From the IMG/VR virus record IMGVR_UViG_3300028920_000137, positions 1 to 42,024 of that record: 42,024 nucleotides of DNA, one strand, 5' to 3'. The notes beneath the pieces are model-generated. The model was given only the letters and a program-made list of their open reading frames with translations. It was not told where the DNA came from and searched no databases. The stretch comes from a virus. Position numbers and translations under genes: made by a program. This document shows, piece by piece, positions 21,783 through 29,313 of this stretch (positions are counted from its first letter, which is position 1; the number at the start of each line of letters is the position of its first letter).

Positions 21783-21843
21783 CGCTGGTGCCTCCCATCG
21801 CCTCGTTTCCGTGGAACTCGACACGAAACATGAATGTAGGCAT
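21772..21843 (-). CDS. Mini-protein (23 residues)
   Basis: A 23-codon frame (PTFMFRVEFHGNEAMGG) has GGAGG seven bases before its ATG at 21843. The start abuts the stop of the upstream gene and the end overlaps the next start. The ribosome binding site and tight spacing favour real translation, at least as a coupling peptide. Confidence 0.45.
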   Translation of the reverse strand: MPTFMFRVEFHGNEAMGGTSDGD

Positions 21844-22343
21844 CACTCCCCCTCCTTCGGCCTGAGCACGGCGATGCGGACACGCTGGCCGTCCTGATAT
21901 TCTTCGGGATCGAGCGGCGCGGTCAGTTCGGCCTCCGTTTCGTTGTCGCCGTATGTGTGGGAGCACACCCATCCATCTACAACCCCCTCAGCCACCTCGA
22001 TGTTCAGGCCGCAGAGGACGGCGCGGGCGTCATCCTCTGACACCTTCTGTTTCGAGGCGTTCGTGATGTCAGACGCGCCCCATGTGCCTCCGGGCCACCG
22101 ACGCGAGAAGAGTACCCGCGCCAGCTTCTCCACCGCCTCCTTCGTCACCACGAGCGTAGGGCCGTCCTCGCGTTCGATCACAGGACTATCGAACCGGATC
22201 AGCTTCACAAGCTCGTTCTCGAACTCGTTGATGCCGTCAAGGACCGCCGCGCACAGTTCGTCATCAACCTCCGGGTATCGCGCTTCCATTTCCATCCTTG
22301 CTCGTGCGATGTATGCCCCGAGCGTTTTCGGTTGATCTTTCAT
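21843..22343 (-). CDS. Hypothetical protein
   Basis: This 166-residue acidic protein starts at ATG 22343 with GGAGG seven bases upstream; two earlier in-frame ATGs lack one. It has an N-terminal helical region (LGAYIARARMEMEARYPEVDDELCAAVLDGINEFENELVKLI), a middle with DNA-protein-like WGASDITNASKQKVSEDDARAVLCGLNIEVAEGVV and an acidic end. It is not recognised. Confidence 0.6.
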   Translation of the reverse strand: MKDQPKTLGAYIARARMEMEARYPEVDDELCAAVLDGINEFENELVKLIRFDSPVIEREDGPTLVVTKEAVEKLARVLFSRRWPGGTWGASDITNASKQKVSEDDARAVLCGLNIEVAEGVVDGWVCSHTYGDNETEAELTAPLDPEEYQDGQRVRIAVLRPKEGE

Positions 22344-22381
22344 CGTCAGTCCTCCCATGATTCGTTTCATGTCCGCTCCTA

Positions 22382-22576
22382 CTAGTCACCATACAGTATC
22401 TTCCTTACAGTATCTTCCCAGTCCACGAACCACGCGCCGATCACGAGCAGGACGCCCAGCACGCCGAACGCACATGCGGCCGCACGGCCGGCGGGGCTCC
22501 ACAGGCAGTACGTCGCGAAGAAGCAGAGCGCCGCGAAGCTCGTCACGACCAGTCGGGCAAACATCGTCGGGTGCAT
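22382..22576 (-). CDS. Small membrane protein with two membrane segments
   Basis: This 64-residue protein has two hydrophobic segments, about residues 6-26 (FARLVVTSFAALCFFATYCLW) and 32-50 (AACAFGVLGVLLVIGAWFV), joined by a short basic loop. A charged tail (DWEDTVRKILYGD) follows. The start has GGAGG upstream. It could be an early membrane protein such as an exclusion factor. A tandem TTACAGTATCTTCC-like duplication covers its last codons. Confidence 0.65.
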   Translation of the reverse strand: MHPTMFARLVVTSFAALCFFATYCLWSPAGRAAACAFGVLGVLLVIGAWFVDWEDTVRKILYGD

Positions 22577-22577
22577 G

Positions 22578-22877
22578 TCACTCCTCCTCCAGTCTGTCGG
22601 CCAGCTTCCAGATCACGTCCTTGACCTCCAGCGCGCACTTCCGAACCTCCGTCCCCACGTCCACCTCCGGCTTCGCGGGCTTGTCGTAGAGCGGGAGGCC
22701 GAGGCGGGCCTTCAGGTTTTGGGGTGACACATACACACCCCCCCACCACTTGTCGATCTCCCCCGCCAGCCACTCGGCGAGGGCGGGAGTCACGGCGGCC
22801 AAGAAGTGTGGCCTTGTCCACGTCACAATGCCGGACGGCCCGAACGTCTCGTGCGTCACTCTCTCCTCGAACGTCAT
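22578..22877 (-). CDS. Hypothetical protein
   Basis: This 99-residue protein has TFGPSGIVTWTRPHFLAAVTPALAEWLAGEIDKWWGGVYV, then VDVGTEVRKCALEVKDVIWKLADRLEEE. Mostly helical, acidic C-terminus. It overlaps the RusA-like gene by four bases (ATGA). No family is recognised. Confidence 0.6.
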   Translation of the reverse strand: MTFEERVTHETFGPSGIVTWTRPHFLAAVTPALAEWLAGEIDKWWGGVYVSPQNLKARLGLPLYDKPAKPEVDVGTEVRKCALEVKDVIWKLADRLEEE

Positions 22878-23440
22878 GTCACTCCTCCTCCAGACTTGAC
22901 TCTCGGTCCGATGACGAATCCCGCTGGTGGTACCTCACCCTTTCTGTACGGCCCGTGCAAGAAGAACTCAATCCACCCGCCGCCCTGATCCCACTTCACG
23001 TACTCCAGCCGTGTGTGGAGCCACTTGTCGCCACCGCGCTTTCCCGGAAACAGAATATCCTCAATCGCTTTGCACACATTTCCCGAGTCTCCGAACCGGC
23101 GCCCTTTGAAGCCGATCCGAACGTCGAGATAGTATGCCTGCCCGTCCCCCTTTGACGCCTTCGCCATCGTCTCTTGTGCTTTCGCGACTTGCTGACGAAC
23201 CTCTGTTGACAGTCCGGCGCGAAACCAGTTCGCGAACGCCACGTACCGTCCCCACGCCGTCAGCCGCTTCTCTGCCTTCCCCGTTCTTGTGCTGACCACG
23301 GTCTTGTGTGTGCGCCACTTCTGACCGCGCGTCGTCCGAACCTTGGGCACAGGATTCCCCTGCGGGTCCCATGGGGTGCCGGCAACAATCGTGCCACCTA
23401 TAGGCCGCGCCTTGGCCCTGCGCCACCTCTGTGCCTCCAC
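22874..23440 (-). CDS. RusA-like Holliday junction resolvase
   Basis: This protein of about 188 residues starts at GTG 23440 with GGAGG eight bases upstream. It has the RusA pattern near the C-terminal half: YYLDVRIGFKGRRFGDSGNVCKAIEDILFP, with an Asp, the Asn of the DNxxK-like motif, the Lys and a further Asp, then GDKWLHTRLEYVKW. The N-terminal part is basic. RusA resolves branched DNA, needed for concatemer processing. The gene directly follows the DnaA-box cluster, which fits a replication/recombination role. The spacing of the acidic residues differs from Escherichia RusA, so confidence is moderate. Confidence 0.6.
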   Translation of the reverse strand: MEAQRWRRAKARPIGGTIVAGTPWDPQGNPVPKVRTTRGQKWRTHKTVVSTRTGKAEKRLTAWGRYVAFANWFRAGLSTEVRQQVAKAQETMAKASKGDGQAYYLDVRIGFKGRRFGDSGNVCKAIEDILFPGKRGGDKWLHTRLEYVKWDQGGGWIEFFLHGPYRKGEVPPAGFVIGPRVKSGGGVT

Positions 23441-23660
23441 GTGGATAACCTCCTGTGTAGTCTGTGGACAAGCAGTGGATAACAGTTGATAAGTTCGCCC
23501 AACGCGCCCGGCGTCCACATTCGTCCACGACTATCAACTGAGTTACCAACACCACCCGTCACCGCCTAACCGTCCTCGCACCAATGAGTTTCGCGCCCTT
23601 ATCCACTAATCCACTGCCACTACTACTACTACTAGTTTTCTATCTCTTAGTAGAACTAGT
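23440..23660. other. DnaA-box cluster with AT-rich hairpin: candidate replication origin
   Basis: This is one of the two longest noncoding stretches (23441-23777). TTATCCACA-like boxes occur at 23440-23448 (minus, TTATCCACG), 23463-23471 (minus, TTGTCCACA), 23474-23482 (minus, TTATCCACT), 23484-23492 (minus, TTATCAACT), 23531-23539 (plus, CTATCAACT) and 23599-23607 (plus, TTATCCACT). The three central boxes are 10-11 bases apart. From 23621 follow TAC repeats and an AT-rich inverted repeat (ACTAGTT...AACTAGT), unlike the surrounding GC-rich DNA. It lies between the RusA-like gene and a putative recombination gene. The rest (23661-23777) shows nothing definite. Confidence 0.6.
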
Positions 23661-23777
23661 ACTCTTGGCGGGGAGGAAAGGAGGAAGCGGAGTGCATCCG
23701 AACCCCTCAGAACAACACACCTCCCGCTCCCTCCCGAGATGGGCCCCATCCATCTCGCCCCCCCATATCCTCAAGAC

Positions 23778-25457
23778 CTAAAACGGAAGGTCGTCTCTCA
23801 CCGTTCCTCGGGCCTTCATGAATGCCGTGGCTCCCGGCATCTTCTGTGCCCGGGAGGCAATGAGATAGTCACCCGCTTGCAGCCACTCCACGATTGCCTT
23901 GTCGTGCTCTGTTAGGACCGCAGCGAACCGCTTGAGGTCTGCCAAGGGCAGCTCGGAGAGAGCCTTGATCCGCATCGCGCCGAGGATCCCTTCGCGCATT
24001 CCTTTTCTGACGAGCTCTGCTTTGGCCCCCGTTGCGTCCCCGTCGGGGATTGTCAACCGTACGGCAAGTACAATCGCGTCCAGCAACGACAGGCACGTCT
24101 GTAGCATATCAATGCGTTCTTGGAGCGGCTCGGCCCCGGCGCCTTGTCCTTCTGTCGGCGTCTCGCTTTCCGCTTCTGGCGGGTTCGCTCCCGCTGTGTC
24201 ATCCCCGACCTCCCTAGGGCCCGGGACCGCGCGCGACTGCGCTCTTTCTTCGTGGGGCGCGGCAGGTCCACTCTCCGCATCCGCAACCTCCTTCATCGGC
24301 ATATCAGCCAGTACGTCCTCATAGCCCTTGTTGGCCATCCAAAGCACGAAACTCTCTATCTTCCGATCCAAGACCGTCCGCACGAACTCAATCATGTTCG
24401 CGCTCATCCCGTCAAAACTGTCACACGACCCACGACCGGCGCCGCCGTCTCCGGCGAACATATCACGCCACGCCTGACTTGAGGTCACTGTCCAGATGAG
24501 AGCGCGTCGGCCCTGTCGTTCTACCTCGTCGCGGGTCGTTTCCGTCGGGTCCCAACGAACGTGTGTCATCACCTGATCCCACGCGACGAAGAACCGTTTG
24601 AGTGCCCGCTCCCGCGCCTCCTTAGGATCCAGCTTCCGCTCAATCTGGCGAGGCTCGTCCCGCACAGCCTCCGTGCGTCCCTTGGACGGCGGCGGGATTG
24701 ATACAACCCGCCCCCCTTCGATTGCGGTTCTGATGAACAGTTCCACCTTCGCTATCGGCAGGCAGGCCGCTAGCGCGTTTCGCTGTGCTAGGCTCGCCGC
24801 AGTTCGGCGAGCAAACCGGTCCCATTCGCCGTAACGATTCAGTGCCGCACGGCTACCGGAACCATATCGCTTCATCCCGTCCGCGTCGGTTGCCCAGCAG
24901 TCAGCGTTGTACACCTGAACGACCGTCCCATCCTTTTGCGTGACCTCCTCGACAAAGACCTCGCATCGGTCAATGGTGATCCCCTGCCCGTGCTCTTGGT
25001 AGGTTCGAGCCAGCTCCTTCACGCCGTTGTAGTTCAGCTGGTAGTGGTCCTGTCCTTTCTCGTCCTGCCAGTGGACAACCAGCTCGCGGAGCAGGGCCTC
25101 GCCGGATAGCTCCCTCTGGATGAGGGCGATGTCGAGCGTCTCCATCTGCTCGAACACGTCCTTGCCGTTGACCGGGATCACAGGAGCGGCAACCACCTCT
25201 TTGCCTGTGGCCTCGTTGGTAACGATCCGACCTTCCCCAACAGCACCCTCTTCCGGCTTCTCGTCCGGCACGCCGATATGAAACACCTTGCCCGAAGCTG
25301 AGCGTACCAGCTGCCACGTTGCAGCGTCGGGTTGCGTACGGGTTGCGGCCTGTCGGCACTTGGCGCACACTTCCGTGTCCGGCGGGCGTGCCTTATCTGT
25401 GAACTCGAAGTCACGCCATCGCTCGTCCATTGCTCTCCCGCAGTACGTTTTGTTCAT
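23778..25457 (-). CDS. Large putative recombination or replication protein
   Basis: This 559-residue protein starts at ATG 25457 with GGGGGA upstream. It begins with a zinc-type knuckle (TYCGRAM...CAKCRQ). The centre has WQDEKGQDHYQLNYNGVKELARTYQE and DCWATDADGMKRYGSGSRAALNRYGEWDRFARRTAASLAQRNAL. That is the basic, Ala-rich helical pattern typical of phage single-strand annealing and related proteins. A long Pro/Ala/Glu linker follows (~400-460), then a helical C-terminal part. It sits by the origin candidate, the Gp157-like gene and the RusA-like gene, as recombinases do. The family is not established. Confidence 0.55.
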   Translation of the reverse strand: MNKTYCGRAMDERWRDFEFTDKARPPDTEVCAKCRQAATRTQPDAATWQLVRSASGKVFHIGVPDEKPEEGAVGEGRIVTNEATGKEVVAAPVIPVNGKDVFEQMETLDIALIQRELSGEALLRELVVHWQDEKGQDHYQLNYNGVKELARTYQEHGQGITIDRCEVFVEEVTQKDGTVVQVYNADCWATDADGMKRYGSGSRAALNRYGEWDRFARRTAASLAQRNALAACLPIAKVELFIRTAIEGGRVVSIPPPSKGRTEAVRDEPRQIERKLDPKEARERALKRFFVAWDQVMTHVRWDPTETTRDEVERQGRRALIWTVTSSQAWRDMFAGDGGAGRGSCDSFDGMSANMIEFVRTVLDRKIESFVLWMANKGYEDVLADMPMKEVADAESGPAAPHEERAQSRAVPGPREVGDDTAGANPPEAESETPTEGQGAGAEPLQERIDMLQTCLSLLDAIVLAVRLTIPDGDATGAKAELVRKGMREGILGAMRIKALSELPLADLKRFAAVLTEHDKAIVEWLQAGDYLIASRAQKMPGATAFMKARGTVRDDLPF

Positions 25458-25482
25458 CGCTTCCCCCTTGCTCGTTCTCCGA

Positions 25483-26052
25483 TCACGACTTCGGCGATGT
25501 GATCCGCAGCGATTCCGGCGTCCGATCCCACGCAAAACCGGGCGGCAGCTCTCCGGTCTGCTTCATGTGTGTCAACGCCTTCCTCGTGTCGCCGCTCTTC
25601 GTGTATCGCGCAAACTCCTCGGGTACTGCCTCAATGTCTGTGACAATGAGTTTGTCCCTGCCCTCGAGCCGCGATACCGTGAACCCCGCCTTCGTCTTGA
25701 CGCTCTTGTGGTTGTCTTCTTCGAGAAGAACCCGCATCACTTCTCGGCATACCACGCCCCATCTTTCAGCCGTCGTTCGCTCCAAGGACACTCGCTGAAC
25801 TTCGCGCTTTGCTGCGGCAGCCACTGCCCCATAGGCGTCAGCTACCAGCACAAGAATGTCGAGAGCATCCGGCATGGTCGGGGCAAGAGCACGCGCCGCC
25901 TCGACTACAGCCGCAAGCCCGCCTTCCGGCTCGTCATCGTTGATGAAGTCAGTGAGGGTGTCGTGAAAGGCAGGTGCAAGTGTGGATCGAAGCACGCGCG
26001 TGAGTGGTGTGAGTTCGTTGTGCAGCTGTCGCTCGTCTTCTTTGTGTGTCAT
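25483..26052 (-). CDS. Gp157-like siphovirus protein
   Basis: This 189-residue protein matches the C-terminal pattern of the siphovirus Gp157 family: a helical N-terminal half with AAKREVQRVSLERTTAERWGVV, KAGFTVSRLEGRDKLIVTDIEAVPEEFARY, then MKQTGELPPGFAWDRTPESLRI. Gp157 proteins usually sit beside recombination genes and, in Streptococcus, were linked to phage resistance. The ATG at 26052 has GGAGGGG upstream. The downstream neighbour is the putative recombination protein, which fits the usual context. Confidence 0.7.
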   Translation of the reverse strand: MTHKEDERQLHNELTPLTRVLRSTLAPAFHDTLTDFINDDEPEGGLAAVVEAARALAPTMPDALDILVLVADAYGAVAAAAKREVQRVSLERTTAERWGVVCREVMRVLLEEDNHKSVKTKAGFTVSRLEGRDKLIVTDIEAVPEEFARYTKSGDTRKALTHMKQTGELPPGFAWDRTPESLRITSPKS

Positions 26053-26088
26053 ATTCGGCTCCCCTCCGGTTGTGGCCGGGTACCAAAA

Positions 26089-26133
26089 CAAGGATGCCCA
26101 AGGCACGGTCGTGGTGACACTTGGGCATCCTTG
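26089..26133 (-). terminator. Perfect 14-bp inverted repeat upstream of the Gp157-like gene
   Basis: CAAGGATGCCCAAG (26089-26102) and CTTGGGCATCCTTG (26120-26133) are exact inverted copies with a 17-base loop. Read on the minus strand the stem is followed by TTTT (TTGTTTTGG). It lies between the 144-residue gene (stop 26215) and the Gp157-like start (26052). It may end transcription, attenuate it, or act as an operator. Confidence 0.6.
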
Positions 26134-26214
26134 GGGAAGCGGCGGGGCGTGCGGGTCGCCCCACCACTTGCCATCCTAGCTCTGTCAGCCGCGCACAGTC
26201 AACGGGATTCAACA

Positions 26215-26649
26215 TCAGCGTTTCCTCTTGCTTCGCTGCGCCTCCCACCATTCAGCGAAATCTGCAATCTTCAGATAGTCCTCGCGGGGGATCGCAAGCG
26301 GCCCACGCGGCCCCCATATTGCATCAAGCCATTCCTCGATCTTTCGACGCGTCCACCCGAACCCGATCAGGTGTTGCATCATCACTTCAGGGTCGGCGAG
26401 AGCCAGCTCCACCTCAACATCCTTCGTTAGCACGAGGAACCGAACCAGCTGATGTCGCTTCGACCAGTTCGCCTCCACTCCGTACTTCGGATGGTGTAGG
26501 AGCCAGCCACGCAACACAGGGAAGATGACTCTAACGCAACCGGCCTTTTCGTTCGCAACGACCCTCGTCTTTGTATCTACCAGCCACGCCCGGAAATGCC
26601 TCCACCCCGGCCGCTGCCGCCATCCCCGTCTGTGGCTTGACTTCTTCAT
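26215..26649 (-). CDS. Hypothetical basic protein
   Basis: This 144-residue protein is basic and Trp-rich: KKSSHRRGWRQRPGWRHFRAW, WLLHHPKYGVEANWSKRHQLVRFLVLTKDVEVE, then DPEVMMQHLIGFGWTRRKIEEWLDAIW and a basic tail RSKRKR. The last part looks like a helix-turn-helix-like helical domain. It directly follows the possible regulator at 26650, sharing the TAGATG junction. No family is recognised. Confidence 0.6.
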   Translation of the reverse strand: MKKSSHRRGWRQRPGWRHFRAWLVDTKTRVVANEKAGCVRVIFPVLRGWLLHHPKYGVEANWSKRHQLVRFLVLTKDVEVELALADPEVMMQHLIGFGWTRRKIEEWLDAIWGPRGPLAIPREDYLKIADFAEWWEAQRSKRKR

Positions 26650-26865
26650 CTACGCTTTGCCGTCACGTTGCGATTCGGCCTCTTCCTGCGCTAGCCGTTC
26701 GAGCATGAGCGAGATACCTTCTCGCGCAATGCTTGCCATCGTCACGTTCTGATGAGTCCGGCGGGTTGCTATGTTCGCAGCCCGCTTCAGCGCGGCCTTC
26801 TGCCGCGAGTCCATGATGATTCTCAGCTCCGTGTCGAGCCGAGCTGGCTTCAGCCGTCTAGCCAT
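26650..26865 (-). CDS. Small ribbon-helix-helix-like protein
   Basis: This 71-residue protein has a short beta-like start (KPARLDTELRIIMDSRQKAALKRAAN) followed by two helices (TRRTHQNVTMASIAREGISLMLERLAQEE). That is the size and order of an RHH/CopG/Arc-type DNA-binding dimer. A strong promoter lies directly upstream, so it may control itself and neighbouring genes. The RHH call is by pattern only. Confidence 0.6.
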   Translation of the reverse strand: MARRLKPARLDTELRIIMDSRQKAALKRAANIATRRTHQNVTMASIAREGISLMLERLAQEEAESQRDGKA

Positions 26866-26888
26866 CGCACCCCCCTTTCATGTGGTCG

Positions 26889-26917
26889 ATATTATAACGA
26901 CCCCGCCGATCTGTCAA
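26889..26917 (-). promoter_or_regulatory. Strong sigma70-type promoter for the RHH-like gene
   Basis: On the minus strand TTGACA (26917-26912) is followed by TATAAT (26896-26891, 15-base spacer) or TAATAT (26894-26889, 17-base spacer). Both elements are near-consensus in an otherwise GC-rich context. The -35 overlaps the last codons of the upstream gene. Confidence 0.75.
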
Positions 26918-27291
26918 GTAGTTTGATACTCGTCGTCGTCGCCCCACAAAGAATCTTCCTCGGCCTCGGGGACGCGGTCTTCCTCCTTCTGCGATGCTCC
27001 GCGTTCCACGAACTGCAAGTCCTGATTCATGGGCTCGCCCGCGTTCTCAAAGCTGTCAAGCCAACGAAAAGCCGCGCGAAGGTCCGTCGCGTCGTAGCGC
27101 CAGCTGCCACGATACACCAGCCGCACCACAACACCATGCCGACTTGCGGGCACGAACCAGACGTAGAAGCCTAGCGGTGTTGCGTTCTTTGCAATCGCGC
27201 TGGCCTCGTCCCACGTCAGCCCTGACGACTCTGGTATTGGGGGCATCGCTCGCAGTTGCTTGAGTTGCTTGTCTGTCACTCGGATTCTCAT
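26914..27291 (-). CDS. Hypothetical protein with acidic tail
   Basis: This 125-residue protein has a helical N-terminus (TDKQLKQLRAMPPIP), a beta centre with GFYVWFVPASRHGVVVRLVYRG, a DLRAAFRWLDSFENAG helix, and a very acidic C-terminus (KEEDRVPEAEEDSLWGDDDEYQ). It is unrecognised. The start overlaps the upstream gene by four bases (ATGA). Confidence 0.6.
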   Translation of the reverse strand: MRIRVTDKQLKQLRAMPPIPESSGLTWDEASAIAKNATPLGFYVWFVPASRHGVVVRLVYRGSWRYDATDLRAAFRWLDSFENAGEPMNQDLQFVERGASQKEEDRVPEAEEDSLWGDDDEYQTT

Positions 27292-27608
27292 GCCACGTTG
27301 CCTTCATCTTCGCCGGGAATCACGTTGGCGATCGCGTCGTAGTTGCGGGCCATGAACCGCGCGGCTGCGAAGCCAGCGAGCCAGTCGATCACACCCCTCG
27401 CCCTTAGCTCGCCGGCCAGCAGTACGTCGTGGTCGGGCGGCCGATGCTGGCGGTCGGCGTAGACGGTGTAGAGCCGGGGTGAGCGGCCTACCTTTGGACC
27501 GCGCACGACTTCGAGCCGCCACGGCGGTCGGAGGCATGCGGTGCTCACGAACGCCGCGTTGTTCTGTATGTATTCCCACGTGATTCGCTTCTGCGGTACC
27601 GGAGCCAT
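27288..27608 (-). CDS. Hypothetical protein
   Basis: This 106-residue protein starts at ATG 27608. It shows TWEYIQNNAAFVSTACLRPPWRLEVVRGPKVGRSPRLYTVYADRQHRP, a compact beta-rich part, followed by GELRARGVIDWLAGFAAARFMARN, a helix. No diagnostic motif is seen. It overlaps the next gene by four bases, so it is part of a coupled run. Confidence 0.55.
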   Translation of the reverse strand: MAPVPQKRITWEYIQNNAAFVSTACLRPPWRLEVVRGPKVGRSPRLYTVYADRQHRPPDHDVLLAGELRARGVIDWLAGFAAARFMARNYDAIANVIPGEDEGNVA

Positions 27609-27666
27609 CAGTCCCTCCCGGTGTGTAGGCAGGGCGCAACACGTCAACGCCCCGCCTGTCCTTGAA

Positions 27667-27882
27667 TCATCTACCCATCACCCGCGCCGCACGGACGCGC
27701 GTGAACTGTGAATACCCCTCTTCGGCTGCGCACTCTTGGTCAATGCGGTCCATGTGTACGATGCACACATAGCACGTCACTCGACGCGGGTCGTTCGTTT
27801 CGCTTCGAGCGTCCTTGCAGTACGGACACAGGCCTCGACTGACTACGGGCCGGAAGTGTACTAGCGGCTCTCGACTTGCCAT
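27667..27882 (-). CDS. Small zinc-finger protein
   Basis: This 71-residue protein has two CxxC knuckles: GLCPYCKD (around residue 20) and CYVCIVH (around 38). They are separated by about 16 residues, as in a zinc ribbon. The C-terminus is basic. One of several small CxxC proteins in this early block; they may bind nucleic acid or host proteins. Confidence 0.65.
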   Translation of the reverse strand: MASREPLVHFRPVVSRGLCPYCKDARSETNDPRRVTCYVCIVHMDRIDQECAAEEGYSQFTRVRAARVMGR

Positions 27883-27924
27883 CTGTGACCTCCTTTAGTC
27901 GCTACTCCTTGAACGATCTGAGCA

Positions 27925-28815
27925 TCACCGCACCATGTCGGTGATCTTCAGCCTGTGCGGCTCGCCGCGTGCCTCGTCGATCACCGCCGACACGGCATCT
28001 GCGATTGTGACTGCGGCCTTGAGGATGCGGGCGCCTTCAGCCTTGATGTAGTCCACGTCTGCGTGCCACGACCCGAGGTACTCACCGCCGCCCTCAACGG
28101 TCATGCCGAGCATACGGCAGGCGACCATCGCCGTCGCCTCTGCCTCGGTCTCGCGCTGACCCCGTGTCGTGGTCTCGCGCCGGTTGCTGTGGTCGAGTAC
28201 GTTGTGAGCGCACTCGTGGACCAGCGCGTGAATCGCCACCGGTCGGTCCTGCGCGTTATAGACCTTGCCGTTCTTGCCGTTCGTGTGGCCGCCTATCGTG
28301 TTCACGCGGTCGTCGGTGACGATGTCGTGGACCTCGGCGGCGTACTGCTCAGTCGCGGCCCACAGCACGTCCATGTCGGCGGCGTACGCCCGGAGCGGTA
28401 TGTCCAGTTTGAAGTCCGCGCCCTCCGTCTGGCTCACGTCGAAGGTCTTGCCCGTTGTGAACCCGCGTAGCCACTCGACCACCTTGTCCTCGCCGTCGTC
28501 TTCAACGACGCGCCGTCCCTTGATCGGCACGAACACCATCAACCCATGCTCGCCCTCCTTGACGTGTCGCCCGAGCGCCTTCCACGCCTTGTAGCTCGCG
28601 CAGAGCGTAGCGTCCGGGCGCTGTGCGAGGATCAAGAGGGTGTTGCACAGCGAGTAGTTATGGAATCCGCTCTGCCACCGCACCGCCCATTCGGTGAGGC
28701 GGTCAGGGTCCGTGACGATCTCGCCGGCGACGTCTTCGAGGTATCGCGCCGCACGTTCTCGCCACGCCTTGCGCTCTTCGGGGGTGTACTTGTCTGCATA
28801 CGTCTTCCGTGACAT
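27925..28815 (-). CDS. ArdC-like antirestriction protein: ssDNA-binding domain plus metallopeptidase
   Basis: This 296-residue protein starts at ATG 28815 with GGAGG six bases upstream. Residues ~1-120 match the ArdC N-terminal domain (DUF1738): helical start, WQSGFHNYSLCNTLLILAQRPDATLCASYKAWKALGRHVKEGEHGLMVFVP. The C-terminal half is an IrrE/ImmA-like zinc peptidase with HECAH (residues 200-204), followed by a helix with the third ligand region (ETEAEATAMVACRMLGM). ArdC proteins protect incoming DNA from restriction. A phage that also modifies its DNA would thus have two separate anti-restriction layers. Confidence 0.85.
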   Translation of the reverse strand: MSRKTYADKYTPEERKAWRERAARYLEDVAGEIVTDPDRLTEWAVRWQSGFHNYSLCNTLLILAQRPDATLCASYKAWKALGRHVKEGEHGLMVFVPIKGRRVVEDDGEDKVVEWLRGFTTGKTFDVSQTEGADFKLDIPLRAYAADMDVLWAATEQYAAEVHDIVTDDRVNTIGGHTNGKNGKVYNAQDRPVAIHALVHECAHNVLDHSNRRETTTRGQRETEAEATAMVACRMLGMTVEGGGEYLGSWHADVDYIKAEGARILKAAVTIADAVSAVIDEARGEPHRLKITDMVR

Positions 28816-28834
28816 CGGGCCTCCTTCGGTAGTG

Positions 28835-29068
28835 CTACACTCCGCGCTCCATGTTGACATCGGCGGTCGCGTTCTCCCAACACCGCTGACATAGGACAAC
28901 CGCACCGGACGGACTGCCCGGAACGCCGACCACGTAGAACCGCTCTCCGGCGACGAACTCAGCGCCGCAGTCGTCGCATGAGACATCATCGTCAGGGTGG
29001 TACCGTACGACCCGCACCGTGGAGCGCGGATCGTTCTCTTGGTCTAGTGCAACCTCGTAGCAGGACAT
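28835..29068 (-). CDS. Small CxxC zinc-ribbon protein, paralogue of the product of 29089-29313
   Basis: This 77-residue protein starts MSCYEVALDQENDP, with CDDCGAEF (~31-38) and LCQRCWENA (~60-67) as the zinc knuckles. The neighbouring protein at 29089-29313 has MSCYDHAHAEETDP, CDGCGRVF and LCQSCMQLW at the same places. The two genes are tandem copies that have diverged strongly. The fold is a small zinc ribbon. Function unknown. Confidence 0.7.
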   Translation of the reverse strand: MSCYEVALDQENDPRSTVRVVRYHPDDDVSCDDCGAEFVAGERFYVVGVPGSPSGAVVLCQRCWENATADVNMERGV

Positions 29069-29088
29069 CGTATCCTCCTTGCTTCGGC

Positions 29089-29313
29089 CTACTCGTCGTC
29101 AGCAGCCCATAGCTGCATACACGACTGACAGAGCAGCACGTGTCCGCTCGGCGTACCCGATGCATCCAGCACCCACATCGTATCGCCGATGCGGAACACG
29201 CGCCCGCAGCCGTCACAGTCCAGCACTTCGTCTCCGCGATAGGTCACGCGGTGCGCTCCGGTCATCATGATCGGGTCAGTCTCTTCCGCGTGTGCGTGGT
29301 CGTAGCACGACAT
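29089..29313 (-). CDS. Small CxxC zinc-ribbon protein, paralogue of the product of 28835-29068
   Basis: This 74-residue protein is the other member of the tandem pair, with CDGCGRVF and LCQSCMQLW as zinc knuckles. Between the two pairs is a short beta segment (GDTMWVLDASGTPSGHVLL). Its start overlaps the stop of the gene upstream. The two paralogues are separated by only 20 bases. Confidence 0.7.
   Translation of the reverse strand: MSCYDHAHAEETDPIMMTGAHRVTYRGDEVLDCDGCGRVFRIGDTMWVLDASGTPSGHVLLCQSCMQLWAADDE

Noticed and set aside
22391-22418. Tandem TTACAGTATCTTCC-like repeat
   Set aside because: Only two short copies at the end of a membrane protein gene; probably a small slippage duplication without further meaning.
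23584-23781. Plus-strand 65-codon frame with a run of Leu (a seeming membrane segment)
   Set aside because: The hydrophobic run is made by the TAC repeats and AT-rich hairpin of the origin candidate. No ribosome binding site, opposite strand to all genes.
25949-26215. Minus-strand frame starting at 26215 (MLNPVDCARLTELGW) with a coupled TGATG start
   Set aside because: The first 15 codons look plausible, but the frame runs through the 14-bp inverted repeat and overlaps the Gp157-like gene by about 100 bases with poor composition. A short peptide remains possible.
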